NCBI GenBank assembly: GCA_002474415.1
Contig: DLQV01000287.1
Span: forward strand, 1-9,163
Length of the DNA stretch: 9,163 bases
Source: Lachnospiraceae bacterium UBA7598
GTDB taxonomy: Bacteria; Bacillota; Clostridia; Lachnospirales; Lachnospiraceae
Direction: 5' to 3'
Below, one piece after another: positions 1-6,353 of the stretch; position 1 is the first letter of the stretch; each line of letters opens with the position of its first letter. Under the pieces are notes generated by a model, which worked only from the letters and a program-made list of their open reading frames with translations, was not told the origin of the DNA and did no database searches. Both the position numbers and the translations under genes were made by a program.

Positions 1-1185
1 GAAGGTTACTTTTACCGTTACTTTATCCCCCGGATGTGCACCGACAAGCTGGTCTTCAAAATCATCAATGTAGGTTCCGGAACCGATGGTAAGATCCGTT
101 CCCTGCCCTTTGGTGTCTCCACCGTCAAAAGCTTTGCCATCAATATAACCGACATAATCAATGTTTACCTTGTCACCGTCTTTTACCGTCAGGCTGGAGT
201 CTGTGCTGTAATCCGTTTCCGTGGAGTTGCTGGAAGATTCGGAGGAATCCGACGCAGAGGTTTCCGTGGAAGCGCTGTCTGCTTCGGTGGAACCGGTCAG
301 GGAAGCGGATGAATTTTCCGTGGTTGTCTCGTTTTTGTTGTCTGATTTTTTGGAGGAAGCGGATGCCACACAGATTGCGATTGCAAGAATTGCCACACAC
401 GCAATTGCCACACCGCAGCCAATCATCTTTTTTGATGGAGCTTCTTTTACCGGCGGGTGTGTCTTTTCATAGAGGGCTTTGGTCAGTTTGGTAAGCATCT
501 TTTTATCTTCAATCTGCATCAGGCTTCCACGACGGTTTTTGCTGTATTTGTTTTCTTTGATGCGTTCCTCTAACCGGTCAATGACCGTTTTTCCGGAGGC
601 ATTTTTCAGATACAGGTCAAAGCCGCTGGCAGAAAGATAATCAAGTTTTTTCTCACAGTCCGCAGAGGTGGCCGCCAGAAAATACAGCTGCACCAGATCC
701 GTGTCGGACATTGTACCGGCAGGAATTTCTTTTACCGTTTTTAATACATCCAGAGAGTATTGTGCAAGTTCCGGATAACGTTCTTTTACTTTCTTCTGTT
801 CAATTAGAATATGCAGCATACTGATGCAGCCACATTCACATGCAAGCGTAAAAAGTGTATTGCAGACATCATCATCCTGAAGCAGAAATTGTTTTCGGAA
901 TTTCGTCAGGCACTGATTGACAAATACTTTGCTCTGTGAAGAATCGGACTGATTACAGAAAATTTCCGGATCAAGGAAATTTTCTTGTCTGGCAACAGCC
1001 AGCAGGATCTCCATATTCTGCAGAGAAACCAGCTGCTGATAGGTAGCAGTTTTTTCATCTTCCGGAATATCTTTTAGAATACCGTGCTGGATCAGATATA
1101 AGACTTCTTCGCGCTGATAGGTGCGGATGGCACGGTTTAAGTTTTCTAAAGTAAGTTCCGGTTTTTCTTTTTTATTTTTTCCCAT
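1..1185 (-). CDS. Membrane-anchored FKBP-type peptidyl-prolyl isomerase with ankyrin-like N-terminal region (C-terminus cut by window edge)
   Basis: The frame is open for 395 codons from the ATG at 1185-1183 to the window edge, with no stop. GGAGG (minus, 1199-1195) lies 9 nt before the start. Residues 1-250 are mostly helical and charged. Residues about 208-229 ([10 protein letters not shown] then [11 protein letters not shown]) resemble an ankyrin repeat, and residues about 13-35 do so more weakly. Residues 254-275 form one hydrophobic segment (starting [14 protein letters not shown]) after two lysines, predicting a cytoplasmic N-terminus. Residues 276-333 are a Ser/Thr/Asp/Glu-rich linker. 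From about 334 the sequence matches the start of an FKBP or trigger-factor-like isomerase domain ([32 protein letters not shown], then [11 protein letters not shown]). The isomerase would therefore sit outside the cell, probably helping to fold exported proteins. The rest of the domain is missing. The FKBP call is firm; the ankyrin assignment is tentative. The gene lies downstream of the pan operon terminator and is probably separately transcribed, although I see no strong promoter in the gap. Confidence 0.85.
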   Translation of the reverse strand, partial: MGKNKKEKPELTLENLNRAIRTYQREEVLYLIQHGILKDIPEDEKTATYQQLVSLQNMEILLAVARQENFLDPEIFCNQSDSSQSKVFVNQCLTKFRKQFLLQDDDVCNTLFTLACECGCISMLHILIEQKKVKERYPELAQYSLDVLKTVKEIPAGTMSDTDLVQLYFLAATSADCEKKLDYLSASGFDLYLKNASGKTVIDRLEERIKENKYSKNRRGSLMQIEDKKMLTKLTKALYEKTHPPVKEAPSKKMIGCGVAIACVAILAIAICVASASSKKSDNKNETTTENSSASLTGSTEADSASTETSASDSSESSSNSTETDYSTDSSLTVKDGDKVNIDYVGYIDGKAFDGGDTKGQGTDLTIGSGTYIDDFEDQLVGAHPGDKVTVKVTF

Positions 1186-1280
1186 AGGTAATAACCTCCG
1201 TTTCAATCTGGAGATATTTTCGTATGAAGTTGTGTCTATTTGATGAAATTTACGGAGAGGACACAAAAAGTTCATGATTC

Positions 1281-1313
1281 AAAAAATAAGAGAGTGGCGC
1301 GCGTCACTCTCTT
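1281..1313 (-). terminator. Rho-independent terminator of the pan operon
   Basis: AAGAGAGTG (1288-1296) pairs perfectly with CACTCTCTT (1305-1313). A G-T and a C-G pair extend the stem inward around a GCGC loop. Read on the minus strand, the stem is followed by A and then six T (1286-1281), a classic U-tract. It starts 9 bases after the panD stop codon, so it ends the panG-B-C-D transcript and separates it from the FKBP gene. Confidence 0.9.
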
Positions 1314-1321
1314 TTGTAAGC

Positions 1322-1717
1322 TTATATAAAATCTTCGGTCAGTTTTCCGTGTTTTTCATAGTTGGTTACCCGTGCGATGTGGTTATCTTCATCCACAAAG
1401 ACGACTTTCGGGTGATGTTCTTTTGCTTCTTCCGGTGTCATCTGTGCATAGCACATGAGAATGACGTGATCGCCCACAGCGACCTGACGGGCGGCGGCAC
1501 CGTTTAAGCAGATCATGCCGGAACCGGCTTCTCCCGCGATGGTGTAAGTTTCAAAGCGATTGCCGTTTTCCACATCGACGATCTGTACCAGCTCATATTC
1601 TAAAATTCCGGCAGCTTCTAAGAGATCGGTATCGACGGTAATACTGCCGACATAGTTGAGATCCGCCTGTTTTACCACAGCACGGTGAATTTTTCCTTTT
1701 AACATATTGTATTGCAT
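1322..1717 (-). CDS. panD: Aspartate 1-decarboxylase (pyruvoyl-dependent)
   Basis: PanD decarboxylates L-aspartate to beta-alanine, the amine half of pantothenate, in the cytoplasm. The protein has 131 residues, close to the family norm. The proenzyme is known to cut itself between Gly24 and Ser25 to create a pyruvoyl group, and here the YVGS motif places Gly and Ser exactly at 24 and 25. Other known active-site positions are present: Lys9, His11, Tyr22, Arg54 and Tyr58. The first ATG is chosen over the internal one at Met5 because AGGAGA lies 6 nt before it and because the numbering then matches E. coli PanD. It is the last gene of the operon. Its SD site lies over the end of panC, suggesting translational coupling, and a terminator follows directly. 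No separate maturation factor is visible nearby. Confidence 0.97.
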   Translation of the reverse strand: MQYNMLKGKIHRAVVKQADLNYVGSITVDTDLLEAAGILEYELVQIVDVENGNRFETYTIAGEAGSGMICLNGAAARQVAVGDHVILMCYAQMTPEEAKEHHPKVVFVDEDNHIARVTNYEKHGKLTEDFI

Positions 1718-1723
1718 GGGTAA

Positions 1724-1729
1724 TCTCCT
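1724..1729 (-). promoter_or_regulatory. panD ribosome-binding site overlapping the panC stop codon
   Basis: AGGAGA on the minus strand shares bases with the panC TAG stop (1730-1728) and lies 6 nt before the panD ATG. A ribosome finishing panC would uncover or directly use this site, which is the usual arrangement for coupled translation. Confidence 0.75.
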
Positions 1730-2573
1730 ATTTTTCCACGATAAAGTTATCGATCAGTCTGGTTTTTCCGATGTATACGGCAATGGCTACAAGAATGGAA
1801 CCTTCGAGTTTTTCGACCGGGGTGATGGTGTCAAAGTCAACGACATCCACATAATCAATCCTGGCAAGCGGCTCTTTTTCAATCTCTGCAGTGATTGCAG
1901 ATTTGATGACAGAAGCGCGTGTTTCTCCGGCATTCACAAGGGCTTTTCCGGCTTTTAAGCTGCGGTTTAACACAAGTGCAGCCTGACGTTCTTCGGCATT
2001 TAAATAAGTGTTTCGGGAGCTCTTTGCCAGTCCGTCTGCTTCACGGATGATCGGGCAGCCGATGATCCGGGTATCCACATTTAAGTCCTTGACCATGCGA
2101 CGGATGACGGCAAGCTGCTGGGCATCTTTCTGGCCAAAGTATGCGCGGTCCGGAGTTACAATGTGGAAGAGCTTCAATACAACGGTCTGCACACCACGGA
2201 AGTGAATCGGACGGCTTTTTCCACAGAGTTCGGTGGTCAGACCATTCATATCCACATAGGAACAGAAGCCGTCTGCATACATTTCTTCTGGTTCCGGGTG
2301 AAAGATGATATCTACACCTGCAGCTTCGCACAATGCGGCATCTTTTTTGAGGTCGCGCGGATAACTCTCCAGATCTTCGGTTGGTCCGAATTGCATCGGG
2401 TTTACAAAAATACTGACAACGACACGGTCATTTTCCCTTCTGGCTGCATCGATCAGGCTTTTGTGTCCTTCATGCAGATATCCCATAGTAGGTACGAAGC
2501 CGACGGTTAATCCTTCCCGTTTCCATGCTTTTACAGCGGCTCTTACTTTATTGATTGTTTCATAAATTTCCAT
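1728..2573 (-). CDS. panC: Pantothenate synthetase (pantoate-beta-alanine ligase)
   Basis: PanC joins (R)-pantoate and beta-alanine to give pantothenate, using ATP through a pantoyl-adenylate intermediate. The 281-residue length is normal for the family. Visible motifs, in order, are [10 protein letters not shown] at 28-37, containing the HxGH nucleotide-binding signature (His34, His37); FVNPMQF at 56-62, with the pantoate-binding Gln61; the [12 protein letters not shown] stretch at 121-132; GQKD at 147-150; and the KMSKS-like KSSRN at 184-188. His at 124 is preceded by Ile where many homologues have Gly, a minor change. AGGAGA (2587-2582) lies 8 nt before the ATG. The panB stop lies 27 nt upstream and panD begins 10 nt downstream, so the genes form one operon. 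Confidence 0.98.
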   Translation of the reverse strand: MEIYETINKVRAAVKAWKREGLTVGFVPTMGYLHEGHKSLIDAARRENDRVVVSIFVNPMQFGPTEDLESYPRDLKKDAALCEAAGVDIIFHPEPEEMYADGFCSYVDMNGLTTELCGKSRPIHFRGVQTVVLKLFHIVTPDRAYFGQKDAQQLAVIRRMVKDLNVDTRIIGCPIIREADGLAKSSRNTYLNAEERQAALVLNRSLKAGKALVNAGETRASVIKSAITAEIEKEPLARIDYVDVVDFDTITPVEKLEGSILVAIAVYIGKTRLIDNFIVEK

Positions 2574-2600
2574 AGTTATATTCTCCTGATAGTTATTCTT

Positions 2601-3428
2601 TTAGTATAATTTATCTAAAATGGTTTCATCCATTTTGAAGGTGTGCTCAGCAGCAGGGAACGTTCCGGCAGCAACTTCTTCTTTATAAGTGCGGAATGCC
2701 TCGCGCATCTGCTCACCGACCTGTGCAAACTGCTTGACAAATTTCGGCTTCATGTTGGAATACATGGCAAGCATATCCTGATAGACAAGTACCTGTCCGT
2801 CACATCCGGCACCGGCACCGATTCCGATGGTCGGGATATGAATGCTCTCGGTAATCTTTGTGGCAAGGGCCTGTGGTACACATTCTAAGACAACGGCAAA
2901 AGCACCGGCTTCCTCAACGGCACGCGCGTCATCGAGCAGTTTCTGTGCGGCAGCTTCGCCTTTTCCCTGTACCTTAAATCCGCCAAAGGCATTGACAGAC
3001 TGCGGGGTCAGACCGAGGTGGGCACAGACCGGGATGGATGCATCCACAATCGCGCGGATCTGTGGGCAGACTTCCTTTCCGCCTTCGAGCTTGACGGCCT
3101 GTGCACGGCCTTCTTTCATCAGGCGTCCGGCATTGACAACCGCGTCATAGACGGAAGTCTGGTAAGACATAAAAGGCATGTCGGTGATGAGCAGTGTATC
3201 TTTGATGCCGCGGGCAACCGCTGCACTGTGATGGATCATGTCCTCCATGGTGACGGAGAGTGTATCTTCGTATCCCAAAACGACCATTCCGAGGGAATCG
3301 CCGACGAGAATGGCATTGACACCTGCTTCATCAATAAGCTTTGCAGTAGAATAATCGTAGGCGGTCAGCATAGAAAGCTTTTCGCCCTTGTCTTTTGCTT
3401 CCTGAAAAGTTACAACCGTGTTTTTCAT
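2601..3428 (-). CDS. panB: 3-methyl-2-oxobutanoate hydroxymethyltransferase (ketopantoate synthase)
   Basis: PanB transfers a hydroxymethyl group from 5,10-methylene-tetrahydrofolate to 2-ketoisovalerate, giving ketopantoate, the committed step of the pantoate branch. The protein has 275 residues, a typical length for this (beta/alpha)8 barrel. Recognisable motifs are LTAYDY at 21-26, VGDSLGMV at 42-49, TDMPFMSY at 82-89, VKLEGG at 112-117, GLTPQ at 139-143, VLECVP at 180-185 and GIGAG near residue 202. Asp44, Asp83 and Glu115 correspond to the known Mg2+ ligands, Lys113 to the substrate-binding lysine and Glu182 to the proposed catalytic acid. GGAGG lies 9 nt before the ATG. The start overlaps the end of panG by four bases (ATGA), so translation of the two genes is probably coupled. 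Confidence 0.98.
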   Translation of the reverse strand: MKNTVVTFQEAKDKGEKLSMLTAYDYSTAKLIDEAGVNAILVGDSLGMVVLGYEDTLSVTMEDMIHHSAAVARGIKDTLLITDMPFMSYQTSVYDAVVNAGRLMKEGRAQAVKLEGGKEVCPQIRAIVDASIPVCAHLGLTPQSVNAFGGFKVQGKGEAAAQKLLDDARAVEEAGAFAVVLECVPQALATKITESIHIPTIGIGAGAGCDGQVLVYQDMLAMYSNMKPKFVKQFAQVGEQMREAFRTYKEEVAAGTFPAAEHTFKMDETILDKLY

Positions 3429-4303
3429 TTATGAGATCCTCCATTTTCTTTTTCCTGTTCATCAGCAAGTAAAACATGTCTCATGTTTTCATAATTCTGC
3501 GTTGGATTTTTTTCTTCTGCAATCGCCAGAAGCCGTGTGCCGAGCATGCGGTACAGAGCGGCATCGTCCGCGCTTAAACAGTGTAAGTGCTTTTCCACGG
3601 TTGAGACATCTCCGCGCTCGATCGGGCCGGTCAGTGCCGGAGCACAGCCCTGTGAGAGCACATTTTTGATGTTCTGACGAACCAGTGCAGCAGTTGCAGC
3701 AACGGCTTTTTCGCGGGAAAATCCACAGTCTTCGAGAAGACGGTACCCCGTATCGAGTACTGCGATCACCTGATTGCTTAAGATGCTGGCAGCTGCGTGA
3801 TATTTTGGCTTGGCTGCGGCATCAATCCGGCAGACTTCATTTCCATAGGAAGTGAGTAAATCGGTGATGACCTGTACGGCGTGTGGGTGTCCTTCGACGG
3901 TAAAAAATGCATGTTCTAATTGCTGGTATGATGAAAATTTGTTACTGAACGGTAACATGGGATGAACCGAGCAGCAGGATACTCCTGCTTCTTTGGCTCC
4001 GGAAAATGAATCGGATGAAAGTGCGCCACTACAATGACATATAATCTGATTCCTGTGTGACATGCCTTTGATTTCTTCCCATACGGGTACAAGGAGCGAA
4101 TCGGGTGTCGTGATGAAGAGAATGTCTGATTCACGCACCAGTTGCTGCACCTGTTCGAAACCGGCAGTCTGTGTAAAAGCGGCGGCTTCCTTTGCGGCCG
4201 CGGCATTGGTATCATAATATCCCACAAGGTCTGCGTTTTTGCTCCGGAAATATTTTCCAAGGGAGCAGCCTACACGCCCTGCGCCTATGATTCCTGTTTT
4301 CAT
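3425..4303 (-). CDS. panG: Rossmann-like/DUF2520 protein, probable alternative ketopantoate reductase PanG
   Basis: The N-terminus carries a dinucleotide-binding loop, GAGRVG at 7-12, with a beta-alpha-beta pattern and an acidic residue after strand 2 (Asp31). Residues 59-68 ([10 protein letters not shown]) and 90-98 (HCSGALSSD) continue the Rossmann fold. The C-terminal half has the conserved pattern of the Rossmann-like/DUF2520 family: SVHPMLPF at 112-119, KYHAAAS at 167-173 and [10 protein letters not shown] at 223-232. The 292-residue length fits. A ketopantoate reductase unrelated to PanE, named PanG, is known from Francisella and Enterococcus, with homologues reported in Clostridioides difficile. 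I believe it belongs to this family. The gene heads an operon with panB, panC and panD and overlaps panB by ATGA. That would supply the one step the other three do not cover, the NAD(P)H-dependent reduction of ketopantoate to pantoate. The family call is firm; the enzymatic role is inferred from context. Confidence 0.85.
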   Translation of the reverse strand: MKTGIIGAGRVGCSLGKYFRSKNADLVGYYDTNAAAAKEAAAFTQTAGFEQVQQLVRESDILFITTPDSLLVPVWEEIKGMSHRNQIICHCSGALSSDSFSGAKEAGVSCCSVHPMLPFSNKFSSYQQLEHAFFTVEGHPHAVQVITDLLTSYGNEVCRIDAAAKPKYHAAASILSNQVIAVLDTGYRLLEDCGFSREKAVAATAALVRQNIKNVLSQGCAPALTGPIERGDVSTVEKHLHCLSADDAALYRMLGTRLLAIAEEKNPTQNYENMRHVLLADEQEKENGGSHK

Positions 4304-4388
4304 GCTACCACCTTCCTTCTGGAAATTAAATGGATCGGACCCTGCGTAACAGGTGTCTGTCGAAATCCTGTGTAAAGGTGACTCACAT

Positions 4389-4421
4389 ATTCATTTGAGG
4401 CGATACAGTTTCTGTATGAAT
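4389..4421 (-). promoter_or_regulatory. Hairpin in the panG leader
   Basis: ATACAG (4403-4408) and CTGTAT (4412-4417) form a perfect 6-bp stem around a 3-base loop. The flanking GAAT (4418-4421) and ATTC (4389-4392) can pair outside it across an internal loop. It lies at the 5' end of the predicted leader of about 125 nt between the panG promoter and its ATG. Some Firmicutes pan operons carry a conserved 'pan motif' RNA with hairpins holding bulged adenosines. I cannot confirm that consensus here, so a regulatory role is inferred. Confidence 0.35.
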
Positions 4422-4435
4422 ACCGTTCAGAGTCC

Positions 4436-4464
4436 ACTATAGCATAATCTGGAAAAAAACTCAA
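4436..4464 (-). promoter_or_regulatory. Promoter of the panG-B-C-D operon (sigma-A type, extended -10)
   Basis: On the minus strand, TTGAGT (4464-4459) and TATAGT (4441-4436) are separated by exactly 17 bases. The -10 hexamer is preceded by TGC, an extended -10 element. Transcription would start near 4429, leaving an untranslated leader of about 125 nt before the panG ATG. The -35 hexamer lies 18 bp from that of the divergent rpsF promoter. Confidence 0.75.
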
Positions 4465-4482
4465 ATAAAGTAAAGAAAAGGC

Positions 4483-4511
4483 TTGAAATCCCGCATAAAA
4501 CATGGTATAGT
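4483..4511 (+). promoter_or_regulatory. Promoter of the rpsF-ssb-rpsR operon (sigma-A type)
   Basis: TTGAAA (4483-4488) and TATAGT (4506-4511) are separated by 17 bases, close to the housekeeping consensus. The DNA upstream (4441-4480) is A-rich and could act as an UP element. The predicted start near 4518 gives a leader of about 73 nt before the rpsF ATG. Confidence 0.8.
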
Positions 4512-4541
4512 ATATCCTCGTGATAACTATTTTTTCCTTGT

Positions 4542-4560
4542 TCACAGGCATATCCTGTGA
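4542..4560 (+). promoter_or_regulatory. Leader hairpin upstream of rpsF, possible S6:S18 autoregulatory site
   Basis: TCACAGG (4542-4548) pairs perfectly with CCTGTGA (4554-4560) around a 5-base loop, inside the rpsF leader and 13 bases before the SD site. The S6:S18 complex is known to bind a structured element in rpsF leaders of many bacteria. The CCG signature I associate with that element is not visible in this hairpin, so the identification is only a suggestion. Confidence 0.35.
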
Positions 4561-4590
4561 GCCAGAGACCAAAAGGAGGTAACATTTCGC

Positions 4591-4881
4591 ATGAACAAGT
4601 ATGAATTAGCACTCGTTGTCAGTGCAAAGATCGAAGATGATGCGAGAACAGCAACCGTTGAGAAAGCAAAAGAGTATATCACTCGTGCAGGCGGTACTGT
4701 TACAGAAGTTGAAGAATGGGGTAAGAAGAAGTTAGCTTACGACGTTCAGAAGATGAGCGAAGCATTCTACTACTTCATCCAGTTCGACGCAGCATCAGAT
4801 GTTCCGGCTAAGCTTGAGCAGGATGTCCGTATCATGGACAACGTTCTTCGTTTCTTATGCGTTAGAAAAGACGAGCAGTAG
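4591..4881 (+). CDS. rpsF: 30S ribosomal protein S6
   Basis: S6 binds with S18 to the central domain of 16S rRNA in the platform of the 30S subunit. The 96-residue protein has the family's N-terminal strand (MNKYELALVVSAKI), the central EEWGKKKLAYDVQK segment around 41-54, the FYYFIQF strand at about 59-65 and the closing RIMDNVLRFLCVR at about 80-92. All are well-known S6 features of the ferredoxin-like fold. There is no long acidic C-terminal tail as in some proteobacteria. AAGGAGGT lies 10 nt before the ATG. It is the first gene of an operon with ssb (21 nt gap) and rpsR, the standard order in Firmicutes. Confidence 0.98.
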   Translation: MNKYELALVVSAKIEDDARTATVEKAKEYITRAGGTVTEVEEWGKKKLAYDVQKMSEAFYYFIQFDAASDVPAKLEQDVRIMDNVLRFLCVRKDEQ

Positions 4882-4902
4882 TATAAGAAAGTAGGAGATT
4901 GT

Positions 4903-5346
4903 ATGAATAAAGTCATTCTTATGGGTAGATTAACCAGAGACGCAGAAGTTCGTTACTCTCAGGGGGAGAGTTCCAGTGCGATTGCAAGATTTACACTGGC
5001 AGTTGACCGTCGGTTCCGCCGGAACAATGATGATCAGACAGCGGATTTCATCAGTTGTGTTGCATTTGGCAAGACAGCAGAGTTTTTGGAGAGATTTGGC
5101 CGCAAGGGAACCAAGTTTGTTCTCGAAGGTCGTATCCAGACAGGCAGTTATACAAACAAGGATGGACAGCGCGTTTACACCACAGATGTTGTGGCAGAGA
5201 ACGTAGAGTTTGCTGAGAGCAAAAATGCAGCCGGTGGAAATGCTGATTTCGGCGGTGCACCTTCTGCCCCATCACCAAGCGGAGCTGCCGGAGATGGCTT
5301 CATGAATATTCCGGATGGAATTGATGAAGAATTACCATTCAACTAA
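4903..5346 (+). CDS. ssb: Single-stranded DNA-binding protein
   Basis: SSB coats single-stranded DNA in replication, repair and recombination, and recruits partner enzymes through its C-terminal tip. The 147-residue protein starts with the typical MNKVILMGRLTRDAEVRYS. It continues through the OB fold to about residue 105, including FISCVAFGKTAEF, GTKFVLEGRIQTGSY and TDVVAENVEF. A Gly/Ala/Pro/Ser-rich flexible linker follows at about 108-130, then an acidic end (DGIDEELPFN). The usual tip ends in Pro-Phe; here one Asn follows the Phe, a small deviation. AGGAG lies 5 nt before the ATG. Its place between rpsF and rpsR is the conserved arrangement in Firmicutes and indicates the housekeeping copy rather than a phage or plasmid SSB. 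Confidence 0.98.
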   Translation: MNKVILMGRLTRDAEVRYSQGESSSAIARFTLAVDRRFRRNNDDQTADFISCVAFGKTAEFLERFGRKGTKFVLEGRIQTGSYTNKDGQRVYTTDVVAENVEFAESKNAAGGNADFGGAPSAPSPSGAAGDGFMNIPDGIDEELPFN

Positions 5347-5367
5347 ACATATAGGAGGTTAAAGAAC

Positions 5368-5625
5368 ATGGCTTTCAATAAAACAGCTGAAGGATCTTCC
5401 ATGAAGAGAAGACCAATGCGTAGAAGAAAAAAAGTATGTGTATTCTGTGGCAAAGATAATGTCATCGATTATAAAGATATCAACAAGTTAAAGAGATACA
5501 TCTCTGAGAGAGGAAAGATCCTTCCTCGTCGTATCACAGGAAACTGTGCAAAGCATCAGAGAGCTCTTACAGTTGCTATCAAGAGAGCACGTCATCTTGC
5601 TATGATGCCTTACGTTTGCGAATAG
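5368..5625 (+). CDS. rpsR: 30S ribosomal protein S18 (zinc-binding form)
   Basis: S18 pairs with S6 on the platform of the 30S subunit. The 85-residue protein has a basic N-terminus ([11 protein letters not shown] at 12-22), the [17 protein letters not shown] core at 35-51 and the [12 protein letters not shown] signature at 54-65, followed by the final helix. Cys24 and Cys27 (CVFC) with Cys60 and His63 form a likely zinc site, so this is the 'C+' form. Such genes sometimes have zinc-free paralogues used under zinc limitation; none is in the window. The start at 5368 is preferred over the internal Met12 because AGGAGG lies 9 nt before it. It is the last gene of the rpsF operon, 21 nt after ssb, and the terminator is 66 bases past its stop. 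Confidence 0.98.
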   Translation: MAFNKTAEGSSMKRRPMRRRKKVCVFCGKDNVIDYKDINKLKRYISERGKILPRRITGNCAKHQRALTVAIKRARHLAMMPYVCE

Positions 5626-5666
5626 ACCTAGTAATACCAAGGGTTTCAGCGTTTGGAGACGTAGCG

Positions 5667-5695
5667 TTGACACGAGTTTGACACAACATTTGACC
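5667..5695 (+). repeat. Three TTGAC(A/C)C repeats at about 11-12 base spacing
   Basis: TTGACAC begins at 5667 and 5678, and TTGACCA at 5690, so offsets are 11 and 12 bases, roughly one DNA helix turn. The last copy runs into the terminator stem. Helically phased direct repeats just past the 3' end of a conserved gene resemble arm-type or core sites of tyrosine recombinases, but no recombinase gene is in the window. They could also be chance or a protein-binding site. Confidence 0.5.
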
Positions 5696-5711
5696 AACGA
5701 TTCAGAGATGG
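5689..5711 (+). repeat. Imperfect direct repeat, copy 1 (partner at 5891-5912)
   Basis: TTTGACC, six bases, then TCAGAGATGG. The partner has TTTGACC, five bases, then TCAGATATGG. Sixteen of the 17 bases in the two blocks agree. The two copies flank the coding remnant. Confidence 0.4.
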
Positions 5712-5728
5712 ATCGCTGGTCTTTTTTT
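5692..5728 (+). terminator. Rho-independent terminator of the rpsF-ssb-rpsR operon
   Basis: GACCA (5692-5696) pairs with TGGTC (5717-5721). After an A-C mismatch, CGAT (5698-5701) pairs with ATCG (5712-5715). The loop has 10 bases and seven T follow (5722-5728). The orientation and position after rpsR fit the end of this operon. Confidence 0.85.
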
Positions 5729-5735
5729 GTGTAAT

Positions 5736-5873
5736 GACATAGAGGAAAAAGATAATTTTATTCCTACTTCCGTGACAATATCTAATTATGGGTATAAATT
5801 TGCAGATGGAAATATCGGTGTGGGCGAAGATGGTATCATTACATTGCCGCTGTATATGATTGCATTTATTTAA
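5736..5873 (+). pseudogene. Coding remnant of unknown origin (46 codons, no start)
   Basis: A frame runs open from 5694, and from about 5736 it reads as protein-like sequence, starting DIEEKDNFIPTSVTISNYG and ending with hydrophobic LPLYMIAFI before TAA (5871-5873). There is no ATG at the front and no SD site. The only upstream candidate, a TTG at 5727, lies inside the terminator T-run. It therefore looks like the 3' end of a gene whose front has been lost. The beta-rich, glycine-containing composition gives no family that I recognise. A terminator follows at 5935, as expected behind a former gene. It may instead be a chance open frame. Confidence 0.35.
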
Positions 5874-5890
5874 TTCATCCATCTTCCACG

Positions 5891-5912
5891 TTTGACCCCG
5901 CCTCAGATATGG
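5891..5912 (+). repeat. Imperfect direct repeat, copy 2 (partner at 5689-5711)
   Basis: TTTGACC (5891-5897), CCGCC, then TCAGATATGG (5903-5912). It matches copy 1 except for one base and a one-base spacer difference, 202 bases downstream. In copy 1 this sequence is part of the terminator; here no stem is formed by the same bases. Confidence 0.4.
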
Positions 5913-5934
5913 GAAAGGGTTCTGCCAGCTTTAA

Positions 5935-5975
5935 GACCGGCTGCCCTTTGGGATAGCCGGTCCTTTTGCATTTTT
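5935..5975 (+). terminator. Rho-independent terminator, plus orientation
   Basis: GACCGGCT (5935-5942) pairs perfectly with AGCCGGTC (5955-5962), with a further CCC/GGG stem inside around TTT. TTTT and then TTTTT follow on the plus strand (5964-5975). The minus side has only TTAAAG after the stem, so it is a poor match for ending the cupin transcript. It more likely belonged to the broken gene upstream, though it may have some effect in both directions. Confidence 0.7.
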
Positions 5976-5985
5976 CTAAGATAAA

Positions 5986-6318
5986 TTAATCAAAGATGAT
6001 CAGAGCCATAAATACAACCGGCTCATTGCCAATTGGTTTTAAGGCGTGTCCGCATCCGTCTGGTGTATAGGTTACATCTCCGGCTTTTACAGTGCGTGTG
6101 GTTCCGTTATCGTTATATTCTGCGGTACCGGAAAGAATGTAATAAGTCTCGCTTTCATTTTTATGTTCGTGATAACCAAGAGAAGATCCCGGCTGAATGG
6201 TTACCTGTGCATACAGACCGCATTTTCCGTTTAATTCTTTTTCTCCGAGAATGTGTTTGATGGTTACCTCGCCATCTCCGCCAGCCATGTTTTTAACTAC
6301 TTCTGTTACTGTTTCCAT
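5986..6318 (-). CDS. Small single-domain cupin protein (Cupin_2 family)
   Basis: The 110-residue protein is one cupin beta-barrel. Motif 1 reads HEHKNESETYYILSG (50-64), giving the pattern HxH, Glu, then Gly; motif 2 reads GDVTYTPDGCGHALKPIGN (80-98). His50, His52, Glu57 and His91 are the expected metal ligands, so a divalent metal ion is likely bound. Family members range from isomerases and dioxygenases to sugar-binding or sensory proteins. A lone barrel of this size gives no substrate, and none is suggested by the neighbours. AGGAGG (6332-6327) lies 8 nt before the ATG. The gene is a single transcription unit, divergent from the GH25 lipoprotein gene; the two starts are about 140 bases apart, so they might share regulation. 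The start could not lie further upstream because the promoter is there. Confidence 0.92.
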   Translation of the reverse strand: METVTEVVKNMAGGDGEVTIKHILGEKELNGKCGLYAQVTIQPGSSLGYHEHKNESETYYILSGTAEYNDNGTTRTVKAGDVTYTPDGCGHALKPIGNEPVVFMALIIFD

Positions 6319-6353
6319 TATGAGTACCTCCTTGTGTAGTGGTTTACGCCATT

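Larger units (their letters stand above)
5626..5985. other. Gene-poor interval between rpsR and the cupin gene
   Basis: These 360 bases hold no intact gene that I can support. They contain TTGAC(A/C)C repeats, the rpsF-operon terminator, an open stretch without a start codon that reads like a protein fragment, an imperfect copy of the terminator-region sequence, and a second plus-strand terminator. AGCGTT also occurs twice, 15 bases apart (5648-5653 and 5663-5668). The mix of repeats and a broken coding stretch suggests past insertion and decay, but this is inference. Confidence 0.6.

Noticed and set aside
2163..2510. Plus-strand open frame of 115 codons inside panC
   Set aside because: It is fully antisense to a well-supported panC frame and has no SD site or recognisable domain. 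Similar shadows inside panB, panG, aspA and the FKBP gene were rejected for the same reason.
4304..4435. T-box or known metabolite riboswitch in the panG leader
   Set aside because: The leader is too short for a T-box, the T-box core sequence is not visible, and there is no terminator hairpin with U-run before panG.
5646..5882. Minus-strand open frame of 78 codons after rpsR
   Set aside because: It runs through the rpsF-operon terminator and the repeats, has only a poor SD site, and its sequence does not resemble a protein family. It is probably antisense to the plus-strand remnant.
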